64,000 nt of DNA from Cerioporus squamosus (GCA_022592435.1 JABYQS010000127.1:46589-110588), one strand, 5' to 3'; positions 34,590 through 47,300 are shown, numbered from the stretch's first letter. The notes: generated by a model from the sequence alone, not told the origin. Made by a program: numbers and translations.

Positions 34590-34830
34590 CGTGGAACGCA
34601 CCTGCGCCCGTTTGGCCATGGCAGCGGTCATGAGTAAGAGCAGGGAGTCTGAGTGCCTCAGCTCGCCGAGCTCAAACTCGCGCAGGATCGCTAGACACAG
34701 ATGGGGAGCGTTAGACTGCATGCGTGGAACGGGTACGACAAGGGAGCGCACCTTTGGGTACGAGCGGCTGAGAGTACGGAACATTCTTGGGTAAAGCTTA
34801 AGCCGATTGCGCATTCTCAGTGTGTCGCGA
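34590..34830 (-). pseudogene. Relict 3' end of a fourth mRNA 5'-triphosphatase (Cet1-like) gene
   Basis: Two exon-like pieces match the last two exons of the complete triphosphatase genes further right. One reads AILREFELGELRHSDSLLLL followed by MTAAMAKR. The complete gene has EILHELEVEMRHSDYLL then MTAAKRGQ. The other, before an intron at the same place, reads RLKLYPRMF, against RLSYTHQEF in the complete gene. The nucleotide match is visible over both pieces, but it is far more diverged than the three tandem copies are from each other. The upstream catalytic part and the downstream end are not recognisable. The fragment lies outside the 7.65-kb repeat, just left of its first copy. Confidence 0.65.
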
Positions 34831-35176
34831 CTCGCTCGACTGCCAGAGATCCGGTTTGCACCAGATCTCTCCCCTCGTACGCCGAGCTTTCAGGAGGCGA
34901 ACGAGCAGCGAGATCGAAGCTTCCTGTACCATGCGGCCATGCACAACAGGCATAGGTACACCTGAAAATTGACCTTGACCTTCCACGTTCGACCTACACC
35001 ACGTCGCAACATGCGTGCCGGTGCCTGACTGTAGCAAGCCGGAGGCCTCCTCGTCCAGCGCTCAGATCTGACAGGGGAGACTATGCCCTCCCATGGGCGA
35101 CTATGAATACAAGCAAGCAGAGCATTAGCGACATTAGTCCGAGACGTAACGATACACACAGCTCCCAGTGCCAACC
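34831..35176. other. Left flank of the tandem array
   Basis: About 350 bp between the triphosphatase relict and the first base of repeat copy A. A minus-strand reading through it has no secure domain. It may be further decayed sequence of the relict gene. Confidence 0.35.
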
Positions 35177-35334
35177 ATCGCCGACCCGACGCTCCGACGT
35201 CCACGCTCCAAGCTGCAAGCTGCATCTTCCGGCTTCACGTATGCAAGGAGAGAGGAGATTGCGAGCAAGGGTGGATTCACCGCACGCACCCAAGTACGGC
35301 GACCACACAAGATATGCGACATAGACGAGCAGAG

Positions 35335-35357
35335 GTTGGGGTTGAGGTTGAGGTTGG
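35335..35357 (+). repeat. Short GGTTGA-type hexamer run just 3' of the triphosphatase stop
   Basis: Three to four imperfect copies of a GGTTGA/GGTTGG hexamer lie immediately downstream of the minus-strand stop codon, within the presumed 3' untranslated region. The same run is present in the other two copies at about 42967 and 50644. It is not the TTAGGG telomere repeat. Confidence 0.7.
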
Positions 35358-35358
35358 G

Positions 35359-36641
35359 CTAGCGGCCGTCACCCGCGGAGGTGGGGTTGGCATTCCGACA
35401 GAGTATGCGCGCGTTGTTGACAAACGCATGTACGAGCTCGTCGAACGCGTTCTGCTCCCCGACGCTGTGTTCGGGCTGCCCGCGCTTTGCCGCGGTCATG
35501 AGCAGGTAGTCCGAGTGCCTCATCTCGACCTCCAGCTCGTGCAGGATCTCCGGCTGCGGCACGGGGTGTGAGCGGACTGTATGCGCGGAGAGACAGCGAG
35601 TCGGGGCGCACTTTGCTATTTGGGCCGGAGGTGGCGGTCACCTGGGTGAGGTCGATCGCGAACTCTTGGTGGGTATAGCTCAGCCGGTCCTTTTTGCGGG
35701 AATGTGTCGGCGACCCTAGTGGCGGTGGGACTGCAGCACGGACGCCATGCGTGTTAGGGCGGCGGCATCGCGAGGATGGCGAGCACAAGCAGCACAGCGT
35801 ACCTGGTATTTCCATGTTCACGCTAATCCGCCAGTCGACCGAGCGTTTCGGACAGAAGATGTCGAGATTCCCGAGGCGGATCTTGCGCATGCACGCGCGC
35901 ACCTGGCTGGTCTTCTCGTCGCGCGTCACGCGGATCTTCTCGCCGCGTCCGCTCTCGGGCGCGTAGAAGTTGTCGATGAGGTGCAGGTGCTCGTAGTTGA
36001 TGCCCATCTCGGGCTTCTCCAATTTGAGCTTGTTGAGCAGGATGTTGAAGTGCTGGTGCTGTCTCTGGGAACGACACGTGTGTGCAGGTGGATGGAGAGC
36101 GCGGGGGTTAGGGACGTACTGCGGTCATGTTGGACTCGAAGCGGATGTCCATCGAGTTCGGAGCCAGGACTGCACGACGCGTCACGGAAGGGAACAGAGA
36201 TGGATGCTCTGCACGGGATCACGGATACGCACTTGTCTCGACCAGCACTGGTATCTGCAGCCTCTGTCCGCCCGCGCGGTCCCTCAGAACACCGATCTTC
36301 GCCTCCACCTCAATCACGCCTCCTGGTTCTTGCGGTCGATGTTCAATGTGGTAGTGGATGAAGTCCGCGACCTCGCGGATGAACTCGTCGAGGGGCTCGA
36401 CGCCAATTATGGACGGCGATAGCAGTGGCAGCGCGTCGGAACCCGCGTCGGAGTTCGCGCTCGCCGGCGCGTCTCCGTCTCCCTGTGCATGAGCGTGTCC
36501 GTTTGACATTCGGCGGTCGTCTTGTGTTGCCCGAGAGGAAGAGGCTTGCGGAGGTTGCGGAGAGGAACGACGTGCGCGTTTTGGCGGACGGGAGTCTGAT
36601 GTGTCGCGGTCGGAGTCGGAGGAGTGGTAGTCGCGGTCCAT
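35359..36641 (-). CDS. mRNA capping enzyme beta subunit (RNA 5'-triphosphatase, Cet1/Pct1 family), copy A, 334 aa
   Basis: Five exons: 36641-36233, 36169-36120, 36064-35803, 35730-35642 and 35553-35359. A Ser-rich basic N-terminus with RPPKRARRSS precedes the domain. GVEPLDEFIREVADFIHYHI opens the triphosphate-tunnel fold. Then come IEVEAKIGVL (first metal-binding ExE), FESNMTARQHQHFNILLNK and IRVTRDEKTSQV. CMRKIRLGNLDIFCPKRS, DWRISVNMEIP and the C-terminal HELEVEM (second ExE) follow. The enzyme removes the gamma-phosphate from nascent mRNA 5' ends, the first step of capping, in the nucleus. The gene is normally single copy, so three copies here are unusual. Copy A differs from B and C at a few residues (EKTSQV versus ERTSQV; SVGEQ versus SVAEQ) and all reading frames are open. 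Confidence 0.93.
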
Positions 36642-39600
36642 GCAGCGTCGCTCTTGCACAATCCTGGTGTATATACGCCGAGATAGACGAGGAGGTTCGA
36701 ACGGGGTTACAGCAGGAGAGAGAGAGCCATACGCAGGCTGAGCCCGACGCGCATGCAGATGCGGACCGAGCCGACGATCCCACGTGGTGACGCGCTCGTC
36801 TCGCTGAGGCCACTCACTCCAGCTCTCCTGGCCTCGCAAGTCGCGCATCCGAGTCCCGCGCACGACGGCCACAGTCACTGAACGAGTCGCAGGAGCACTC
36901 CCCGCCGCTCGCTCGCGTTGCAGACTTGTGCCCCGCTTGGCGCCACCGCTTGGGCTCTCTTGCACGCTCTCCGCGCGTCCCTCTTGGTCTCGTCTCGCCA
37001 GCCCGCCCCGCCGCCTGCCTTCTGCGCTCTCGTCCACGCATACACGCCGCGCTCTCTGCAGAGTTGATCTACGCAGCCGTTAGGAACTCGAGACGTGCAC
37101 CGCGTAGCAGTAACACACCCTTGTTCCGCAAGCACTCGGACGCTCGCCTTCCCGTCCCTCCACTTGTCCGATCGCTTTTCCAGGGGTCCATTGCACGACT
37201 TGGGTGAGCACTTGTGCGAAGTTTCACGCCGTCTCGACCTCTACACATCTCACAGACGCTGTGAATAGCACGTAGGTGAGCCTCTCCTCGTTCGCTACGT
37301 GCTGCCTTCATCTCGCACGACTAGGCCCTGCAAACTGGCCCGTTTGGACCTGAGGAAGCTCCGTAATCCGGCCCACTCGTCCGCCCGAAGGGCTCCCATG
37401 ACGCACTTATCCCGCAAATCCGAGTTCTTCCCCGCCGGTACTCTGCCCGTCTTCTTCTTCGCCATGCACGTCCCAGCACATCCTCTGCCCCTCGTCTCAT
37501 CGCTCACGACACATCTCCTGCAGCATGAACTGACCGTGCCCTCGTCCGACATCGCACACGGCACGCAGACCGGTTTCCCTCCGGGGCCCTCCACTCGACG
37601 AGCTCTGTCCCTTACACGCCGCGAACACCGCCTACTCGCCTGCACTCGGGCTGGACAGGTGCGCTGCACTTGTAGCTGCTGGGACATCCCCGTCTCGTTC
37701 CTAGTCTCTGGCTGGACGGCGAACTGCGGCGGACTCGAGCTCGCGCAGTCCTCGGATATGGCGAGCTGCACCCATCGCCTCGGGCACTCCATGTCGCACA
37801 AGGGCAGTCCTTCCGCGTGCTGCCGTGATCATTCATCAACTCACCCTATTAGCGCAGTACGCTCGTACGCTCTCGGACGTGCACTCTGCTACAAGATACC
37901 AAGCTGCCGGGTCCCCGTTCACGCCGTCCTCGAACGACATCCAAGGACCGCGGCGGATCTCGCCCCAACGCAGCGAACCGCACTTCAACTACAGACGGTA
38001 CGCAAGTACGCTCCCCGATCTCGCCGGCGTCCCCTCCTCTGCACCCTTCCAGGCGAGTCTCCAACCTGCTGAGCCCGCCCGCCCGCCTCTGCGTTCGTCG
38101 TGCGCGCCGGGTCGTGCCGGCGGATGGAATCGAGGACAAGCACTTGAGCACGGTGTCTTACCTCCTCCGCGCAGCGTATGCGAGTCCAGCCGGAAGGTCA
38201 ATCCTACGACGCCGAGGTGAGTACTGCAGATGTTCGAAGTAGCACGATGCTGCTTACCGTCGATGACAGTGAATGGCGGTGCGGTGAAGCACATGGCGGC
38301 GGTGAGTACAGGACCTCGGGAACGGCGTGGTCTGCGCCGAGGCCAGCGTATCTGGAGTCCACATTCAGCCGTCGCCGAGTCTCCGCCTGCAGGTGTGTGT
38401 TGCAGCGCAGAACTGGCTGCTGGCGCCGCGCCACGGCCATGCAAGTAAGTACGCTACTCCGTACGTCTACTCGAATCTCATCGCCCCCGCATCCTGATCT
38501 TCGCTACGCCCGCTGTCCCCACGCCGCTCACGTCTCGCATCGACGCCCCGCGTCCTCGGACCCCCGCTCGCTGCCAGCTACTATACGTCGGCATGCCTGC
38601 GTGAAGCACACGGTGCATGTCAGCGATGCGAATGGAGTGCGAGCAGGAGCTCGGATACGACTGCTTACCTCGGCGCAGCAGGGCCACCCGACCGGGCTGC
38701 ATCGACACGCAAGAGGTCAGTGTTTCTCGTCCCTGCGCAGGATCAAGGTGCGTACCTCGATGTTCACAAACGACACGGTGCAAGTCGGCCGGTGCGGCGA
38801 TGCGCGCACAAGGGAGTGAGCGACTCGGAGGACGCGCGACAAGGTGAGTGGGTGCAGGTGAGAGGGGAGAGGGGAGAGGCAAGAAGAAGGGTGCCGCCGT
38901 CTCGATCGCTCACGTCTCCCATTATAGGTTCCTCTGTGGGCGTCGCTCGGCCTGTGCCCGGGCGGCACGCGAGCTCCAGCGGGAGGCGACCTGAGGAAAG
39001 GCACGCGTGCTTCAGAGTTTGCAGGCGGGGAGCTCGGATTCAGCAGCTACCGCCGCCGGGTGTGGCACCGGGAAGGGCGGATGATTGGGTACGCGCAGAG
39101 GTAGGTCAGGGCAGGTTGCTGGCCGTCGCCGCGTACGTGCCAATTCAACCACACTGCTTGAACCCCGCAAGGCTCATGGACAGTGCAGGCGAGGATCGGG
39201 GCCCGAGCCAAGTACGTCAACTCGAGTTCTCGCTTCACAGCACCTCTCTGTACCGCTGGAGTACAGACGATCAAGATATATTTTGTCTATCCTACGGACA
39301 CCGTGCGCCTGTGCGATGTTCCAGGTATTGCCCGCCGTCGTGAATTGCTGGGTCTGATGATGAGCCGACCTTGCAACTAGGTTGATGTGGGTCTCGAGTT
39401 GTGAGTGAGGTTCCGAGTACTGTCCAGTCTGTCTTACATGTTGCATGTTGCATGTTCGTTAGGCTCCTGGGTCACCAGCGTGGATCGAACATCCGAGTGT
39501 TTCTGTAGACGTCGGCACCGTTAGCGAGGCTTGGGAGTCAAGTTACCTGTACTTACTGGCGGAGATTCTGACGGGGATGCTTGACTGAGGAGTGTTGCAG

Positions 39601-42600
39601 GTTCAGGTTGAGCCGGTGCCAGGTAGACACGGCGAGTATCTCTGGCTTGTCCCGAGACTGCCTGCGCGACGTGCCGCTTCCTCGTACACCATGATATTAA
39701 ACACGTGTCTTGCATCCTCCACGAGCTGGCCTCGAACTTACTGAACTTGAAGCACGTTGGCATGTGCTGCATGATCGCCAGCAGGCCGGCCGAGCATTAC
39801 AGTGCCTTGCGGAGCAACTTGATGACCGTGCGCATCCCGTCCGCGTCATCCTTCGAAGCGACGTCTGCTGTTATTAGGCTCCGAGAACACAGGCCGTCCG
39901 GCTGTGATCTATACATTGTATTTGGCTGCCAACTCCGAGAGCTCGAGTTGCGAGAGCTCAAGCCTCTCTCCTCGAGTATCTTCCGCCCTGCTTGTCTCCG
40001 GACGACTACATACTAGGGGAGTCTGCGTGTGCAAGCTTCATGCGGAGTTCATTTGTCAAGGTCTGTCTGTGGAAAACAGGCAGGGACACGGGTTACTTAG
40101 GATGCGTCAGAAGCCCCCTCATACCAAGCTAGACTGCAACGGAGCGAGCAACTTCTTCGAGCCCGGCATCGGATGCTCTTCAAGTTCTCTTCGCATGAAA
40201 GCACGATCAGCGGGTTCGCAGTATATGCGCCATGGGTCGGTCTGCTTTGCGGGAAGCTGACTTCAAGTTCAAGTTGAAGTCCTCCCAATTACTCTACGGT
40301 ACGGCTGCAGAGGCTAGTGTACCTGGAAATACAGCATATTGACTTGCTGTCAGAGGATCTCAGCGTTTCAGCGGCCCCACAGCCGATCAAAACATACAGC
40401 TCCACAAAGCGAGCCGCGAGGAGGCTTGTCGAGAGTGCGTCGGATCGTGACAGCAGCGGACTCATCAATGGCACTGAATATTGTGCTGTAACCTTACGAG
40501 ACGCCTGTCAGCGTTGGTTGGTTACACAGGCAAACTCACACGAGACTTGCCGGTGCGTCTGAATATTTGAATACCCGTCGGTCAGTGTGGATGTTGGTCG
40601 CGGCCGGGATACTGTTCAATGCGAGAGGTCAGTCCGCCCAAAATCATTCATTGAACCGGCATATACATAGAGCTGGAGGACAGGACAATGCTCTCGTGCT
40701 AGGGATCGGAACAGGAGACTTGACAGTATTCGCTCGCTTTGATATGCCACCATCTGGGCAAGCAGCCACGGTGACGTGCACCGTTCCCTTCCGGTAAGCC
40801 TCCTACGCCAGAACGGGGTGTGGGGCGGTAAGGAAGCACGTGAACTCACACAGACGTACTGCTCGACTAGCTTGACTTCGATTCTTTGTCTCCCGGCATC
40901 TGCGCGCATGTTGAATGGGTATTTATGTCTCGCCCCGTGCTCCTCGCTGCACCGAGCGTAACCGGCGATGTCTCTACAGGCTGCATGCGACGATATACAC
41001 GAGGATCGCTCCTGGAGCTTGACAGAGGTAAGATCCGGGAATGTTAGCTTGACGAAGGCCATAGACTGTAGTTCTGAGCGCAGATGTACCTCGATGCGAT
41101 GATGTGGTTCCACGCAGCAGCCGAAAATCACGTTCGGAAGATACAGTGTGAGGGACTCGAGCGTTCTGTCCGGATCTTCGCTCAGCAAAGCAACCGACGA
41201 TTCAGCCGAACATACCTGCTCGATGAAGGGTATATCGGGACTGCTATCGAGGTTGACAGCAGTTGCCCGGAGCCCTCGGGACCGGAGCTATCGCCCTTCG
41301 CCGGCCATATACGTACGCCGGCGCATCTCCATGCCAGGGCCTTCTGACACTCTGCCTTTGCTCTCGGGCCTTGCTCTCCCATCTAGTCGCTGCCCTCGCT
41401 CCCTTTTCCATCCTCGTCTTCTATCCAGCCGCCACTCCGGCCTGCATACCCATCCTCCTGCCAGTTGACTCTGCGCTGGCCGTTGCCAGGTCGTCCACTT
41501 GCCGCCAGTATGCCTATCCCTTTCGGCACATCCATTGGCACGTGTCGCAACGGACCGCACCGGGAGGTACATGCTATGGAGACTCAGTACGAGGTGAGTG
41601 CCTGTTGAGCGTTGTAGCTAGTATGAGCAGACGAACCGTGCTGGTTGCGGACAAGTCGCAGAGATGGAGTCGTCGAGGTAGAGGAGACCCTGATGAGCAG
41701 TTTTACTCGCCGGCCCGGGACAGGAGGCAGAAGTTGAATGGCAGCTTCCCCGCTCGAACGAGTATAGCCCGGGAGCGTAGGAAGCGCAGAGGCAGCCAGC
41801 CTCGTGCTCTTCGCGCTTTGCCTGAGCTTGACCAGGTTTCTGGCCAGACATAGAGGGGCAGGCAGAGACTCGGACGCGTCCGGGTCGAGAGTACGCTGCC
41901 GACAGTTGCTGCACTGGTCATGGAGAGGCGAGCCGTCCGTAAGTAGGCTTTGCGGAAGAGTTGACGGCTGACATACACCAGGCACAAGAAATATCAGGAG
42001 GACGGGTGGAGGACTGCGGGCGGATGCGTGAGTTCCGGGGTTAGCTAGTGCAGTATGTTCTCGTTGTCTGTATGTAGCTTACGGCAGTACCATCTGTTCG
42101 CCGTTCGAGTTCCTGTGTGCGGTCGAGGTCGCGGTGGTCGAGTAGGCATGCTGTGCGCGAACGAGCGCTGTGGTCTCGAGCACGTACTCGGTGTATTGAT
42201 ATCATCCCTGTGGCTGGCCGACGGTCTTGAGGGATACGGCGGAAGAAAGCGGCATGCCATTTCAACTACGCTAGAGAGGGACAGGGACAGCTACTCGCGT
42301 CCTACATACATACCTGTGGCTAACGTCGCCTATAGCCGACCATGGCACCCGAAGAAGCGGCAGACGCAGAAGGGCGCGAGAACCCTGGCATCGCCCACCC
42401 CCGCTACACCCCGTCCTCATCCCCACCAACGGCGAGCCTTCCTGTCCCCGGTGTATCTCCCGGCTGACGGCGCAGTCGTAGATGGAGCCTGTGGACGGAG
42501 AGGGAGCACGACAGCATGCGCTCGAACGGTATTCACGCACCTTTTCTCCCGAGCAAATCTCCAGCAAAACCGGCGCATTCTGCCCAGACGGCCTGATCCA

Positions 42601-42808
42601 CGGCGCAGAACACCACGGCAAACGACGCACCATGCGCGACCTGCATCCTGCAAAACACTGTAAGGCAAGCTCTCGTGCTCTGGACGGAAATACTCGCTTG
42701 CTCAGAGTGGACTCCTGCGCGCAATCGCGACGTCTCGGCCGCTGCGTCGGTTCGGGTGCCGCACCGCGAGCTTGACGACGGATCGACGGCGGCAGATGCA
42801 CACAACTG
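36642..42808. other. Spacer of copy A, about 6.2 kb, no gene recognised
   Basis: Many short frames exist on both strands, but none shows a known domain. Comparison with copy B helps: indels between the copies are often not multiples of three. Examples are a 14-nt difference near 37470, a 2-nt difference near 38697 and length changes in AG-rich and ATGTTGC runs. They break the long minus-strand reading 37295-37801 in copy B. The minus-strand reading 40616-41188 is identical in both copies, but so is the surrounding DNA, so this is not evidence of coding. Exon-like readings such as DKHLSTVSYLLRAAYASPAG near 38130 could not be joined into a gene. Confidence 0.4.
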
Positions 42809-42990
42809 ATCGCCGACCCGACGCTCCGACGTCCACGCTCCAAGCTGCAAGCTGCATCTTCCGGCTTCACGTATGCAAGGAGAGAGGAGATTGCGAGCAA
42901 GGGTGGATTCACCGCACGCACCCAAGTACGGCGACCACACAAGATATGCGACATAGACGAGCAGAGGTTGGGGTTGAGGTTGAGGTTGGG

Positions 42991-44316
42991 CTAGCGGCCG
43001 TCACCCGCGGAGGTGGGGTTGGCATTCCGACAGAGTATGCGCGCGTTGTTGACAAACGCATGTACGAGCTCGTCGAACGCGTTCTGCTCCGCGACGCTGT
43101 GTTCGGGCTGCCCGCGCTTTGCCGCGGTCATGAGCAGGTAGTCCGAGTGCCGCATCTCGACCTCCAGCTCGTGCAGGATCTCCGGCTGCGGCACGGGGTG
43201 TGAGCGGACTGTATGCGCGGAGAGACAGCAAGTCGGGGCGCACTTTGCTATTTGGGCCGGAGGTGGCGGTCACCTGGGTGAGGTCGATCGCGAACTCTTG
43301 GTGGGTATAGCTCAGCCGGTCCTTTTTGCGGGAATGTGTCGGCGACCCTAGTGGCGGCGGCACTGCACGCCGGACAGACATGAGGGTCAGCATCGTATGT
43401 ATTAAAAATGGAGGCGACATGGGCCCGAGATGGTGCGTAGCTTGCAGGTGGGTAGCGGGCGGGAGTTGCAAACGTACCTGGTATTTCCATGTTCACGCTA
43501 ATCCGCCAGTCGACCGAGCGCTTCGGACAGAAGATGTCGAGATTCCCGAGGCGGATCTTGCGCATGCACGCGCGCACCTGGCTGGTCCTCTCGTCGCGCG
43601 TCACGCGGATCTTCTCGCCGCGTCCGCTCTCGGGCGCGTAGAAGTTGTCGATGAGGTGCAGGTGCTCGTAGTTGATGCCCATCTCGGGCTTCTCCAATTT
43701 GAGCTTGTTGAGCAGGATGTTGAAGTGCTGGTGCTGTCTCTGGGAACGACACGTGTGTGCAGGTGGATGGAGAGCGCGGGGGTTAGGGACGTACTGCGGT
43801 CATGTTGGACTCGAAGCGGATGTCCATCGAGTTCGGAGCCAGGACTGCACGACGCGTCACGGAAGGGAACAGAGATGGATGTCTTGCACGGGATCACGGA
43901 TACGCACTTGTCTCGACCAGCACTGGTATCTGCAGCCTCTGTCCGCCCGCGCGGTCCCTCAGAACACCGATCTTCGCCTCCACCTCAATCACGCCTCCTG
44001 ATTCTTGCGGTCGATGTTCGATGTGGTAGTGGATGAAGTCCGCGACCTCGCGGATGAACTCGTCGAGGGGCTCGACGCCAATTATGGACGGCGACAGCAG
44101 TGGCAGCGCGTCGGAACCCGCGTCCGAGTTCGCGCTCGCCGGCGCGTCTCCGTCTCCCTGTGCATGAGCGTGTCCGTTTGACATTCGGCGGTCGTTTTGT
44201 GTTGCCCGAGAGGAAGAGGCTTGCAGAGGTTGCGGAGAGGAACGACGTGCGCGTTTTGGCGGACGGGAGTCTGATGTGTCGCGGTCGGAGTCGGAGGAGT
44301 GGTAGTCGCGGTCCAT
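42991..44316 (-). CDS. mRNA capping enzyme beta subunit (RNA 5'-triphosphatase), copy B, 334 aa
   Basis: The exon structure is the same as copy A: 44316-43908, 43844-43795, 43739-43478, 43362-43274 and 43185-42991. All splice sites and the frame are kept. Coding changes relative to A are few, for example PQPLQASSSR for PQPPQASSSR, QNDRR for QDDRR and the ERTSQV and SVAEQ variants. All metal-binding motifs are intact. Intron 3 (43363-43477, 115 nt, donor GTACGT) has no visible similarity to intron 3 of copy A or C. The upstream flank is repeat spacer rather than the promoter shared with the dehydrogenase gene, so expression may differ from copy C. Confidence 0.93.
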
Positions 44317-47300
44317 GCAGCGTCGCTCTTGCACGATCCTGGTGTATATACGCCGAGATAGACGAGGAGGTTCGAACGGGGTTACAGCAGGAGGGAGAGA
44401 GCCATTCCGAGGCTGAGCCCGACGCGCATGCAGATGCGGACCGAGCCGACGATCCCACGTGGTGACGCGCTCGTCTCGCTGAGGCCACTCACTCCAGCTC
44501 TCCTGGCCTCGCAAGTCGCGCATCCGAGTCCCGCGCACGACGGCCACAGTCACTGAACGAGTCGCAGGAGCACTCCCCGCCGCTCGCTCGCGTTGCAGAC
44601 TTGTGCCCCGCTTGGCGCCACCGCTTGGGCTCTCTTGCACGCTCTCCCCTGCTTGCTGCCGCCTTCTCAGCTGTCCTCGCGCGTCCCTCTTGGTCTCGTC
44701 CCGCCCGCCCGCCGCCGCCCGCCCGCCGCCTGCCTTCTGCGCTCTCGTCCACGCATACACGCCGCGCTCTCTGCAGAGTTGATCTACGCAGCCGTTAGGA
44801 ACTCGAGACGTGCACCGCGTAGCAGTAACACACCCTTGTTCCGCAAGCACTCGGACGCTCGCCTTCCCGTCCCTCCACTTGTCCGATCGCTTTTCCAGGG
44901 GTCCATTGCACGACTTGGGTGAGCACTTGTGCGAAGTTTCACGCCGTCTCGACCTCTACACATCTCACAGACGCTGTGAGTAGCACGTACGTGAGCCTCT
45001 CCTCGTTCGCTCCGTGCTGCCTTCATCTCGCACGACTAGGCCCTGCAAACTGGCCCGTTTGGACCTGAGGAAGCTCCGTAATCCGGCCCACTCGTCCGCC
45101 CGAAGGGCTCCCATGACGCACTTATCCCGCAAATCCGAGTTCTTCCCCGCCGGTACTCTGCCCGTCTTCTTCGCCATGCACGTCCCCCCTCGTCTCATCG
45201 CTCACGACACATCTCCTGCAGCATGAACTGACCGCGCCCTCGTCCGACATCGCACACGGCGCGCAGACCGGTTTCCCTCCGGGGCCCTCCACTCGACGAG
45301 CTCTGTCCCTTACATGCCGCGAACACCGCCTACTCGCCTGCACTCGGGCTGGACAGGTGCGCTGCACTTGTAGCTGCTGGGACATTCCTGTCTCGTTCCT
45401 AGTCTCTGGCAGGACGGCGAACTGCGGCGGACTCGAGCTCGCGCAGTCCTCGGATATGGCGAGCTGCAACCATCGCCTCGGGCACTCCATGTCGCACAAG
45501 GACAGTCCTTCCGCGTGCTGCCGTGATCATTCATCAACTCACCCTATTAGCGCAGTACACCCATACGCTTGTACGTGCTCTCTGCTACAAGATACCAAGC
45601 TGCCGGGTCTCCGCTCACGCCGTCCTCGAACGACATCCACGGACCGCGGCGGATCTCGCCCCAACGCAGCGAACCGCACATCAACTACAGACGGTATGCA
45701 AGTATGCGCCCCGATCTCGCCGGCGTCCCCTCCTCTGCACCCTTCCAGGCGAGTCTCCAACCTGCTGAGCCCGCCCGCCCGCCTCTGCATTCGTCGTGCC
45801 CGCCGGGTCGTGCCGGCGGATGGAATCGAGGACAAGCACTTGAGCACGGTGTCTTACCTCCTTCGCGCAGCGTATGCGAGTCCAGCCGGAAGGTCAATTC
45901 TACGACGCCGAGATGAGTACTGCAGATGTTCGAAGTAACACGATGCTGCTTACCGTCGATGACAGTGAATGGCGGCGCGGTGGAGCACATGGCGGCGGTG
46001 AGTACAGGACCTCGGGAACGGCGTGGTCTGCGCCGAGGCCAGCGTATCTGGAGTCCACACTCAGCCGTCGCCGAGTCTCCGCCTGCAGGTGTGTGTTGCA
46101 GCGCAGAACTGGCTGCTGGCGCCGCGCCACGGCCATGCAAGTAAGTACGCTACTCCGTACGTCTACTCGAATCTCATCGCCCCCGCATCCTGATCTTCGC
46201 TACGCCCGCTGGCCCCACGCCGCTCACGTCTCGCATCGACGCCCCGCGTCCTCGGACCCCCGCTCGCTGCCAGCTACTATACGTCGGCATGCCTGCGTGA
46301 AGCACACGGTGCATGTCAACGATGCGAATGGAGTGCGAGCAGGAGCTCGGATACGACTGCTTACCTCGGCGCAGCAGGGCCACCCGACCGGGGCATCGAC
46401 ACGCAAGAGGTCAGTGTTTCTCGTCCCTGCGCAGGATCAAGGTGCGTACCTCGATGTTCACAAACGACACGGTGCAAGTCGGCCGGTGCGGCGATGCGCG
46501 CACAAGGGAGTGAGCGACTCGGAGGACGCGCGACAAGGTGAGTGGGTGCAGGTGAGAGGGGAGAGGGGAGAGGGGACAGGCAAGAAGAAGGGTGCCGCCG
46601 TCTCGATCGCTCACGTCTCCCATTATAGGCTCCTCTGTGGGCGTCGCTCGGCCTGTGCCCGGGCGGCACGCGAGCTCCAGCGGGAGGCGACCTGAGGAAA
46701 GGCACGCGTGCTTCAGAGTTTGCAGGCGGGGAGCTCGGATTCAGCAGCTACCGCCGCCGGGTGTGGCACCGGGAAGGGCGGATGATTGGGTACGCGCAGA
46801 GGTAGGTCAGGGCAGGTTGCTGGCCGTCGCCGCGTACGTGCCAATTCAACCACACTGCTTGAACCCCGCAAGGTTCATGGACAGTGCAGGCGAGGATCGG
46901 GGCCCGAGCCAAGTACGTCAACTCGAGTTCTCGCTTCACAGCACCTCTCTGTACCGCTGGAGTACAGACGATCAAGATATATTTTGTCTATCCTACGGAC
47001 ACCGTGCGCCTGTGCGATGTTCCAGGTATTGCCCGCCGTCGTGAATTGCTGGGTCTGATGATGAGCCGACCTTGCAACTAGGTTGATGTGAGTCCCGAGT
47101 TGTGAGCGAGGTTCCGAGTACTGTCCAGTCTGTCTTGCATGTTGCATGTTCGTTAGGCTCCTGGGTCACCAGCGTGGATCAAACATCCGAGTGTTTCTGT
47201 AGACGTCGGCACCGTTAGCGAGGCTTGGGAGTCAAGTTACCTGTACTTACCGGCGGAGATTCTGACGGGGATGTTTGACCGAGGAGTGTTGCACGTTCAG

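Larger units (their letters stand above)
35177..42808. repeat. Tandem segmental duplication, copy A (7632 bp)
   Basis: The unit begins with ATCGCCGACCCGACGCTCCG at 35177, which recurs at 42809 and 50486. It contains a complete minus-strand triphosphatase gene at its left end, followed by about 6 kb without recognised genes. The sequence left of 35177 does not match what precedes the other copies, so this is the left edge of the array. Differences from copy B are scattered substitutions and small indels; long stretches (for example about 40050-41380) appear almost identical. Confidence 0.95.

Noticed and set aside
35335..35357. Internal telomere-like repeat
   Set aside because: The hexamer is GGTTGA/GGTTGG, not TTAGGG, and the run is only about four units long.
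36219..37037. Longer N-terminal reading of the triphosphatase starting at 37037
   Set aside because: The corresponding sequence is frameshifted between copies and absent in copy C, while the ATG at 36641 and its equivalents is common to all three; the upstream part is leader DNA.
37299..38072. 257-aa plus-strand and 168-aa minus-strand readings in the repeat spacer
   Set aside because: Non-triplet indels between copies A and B disrupt both frames, and neither has a recognisable domain.
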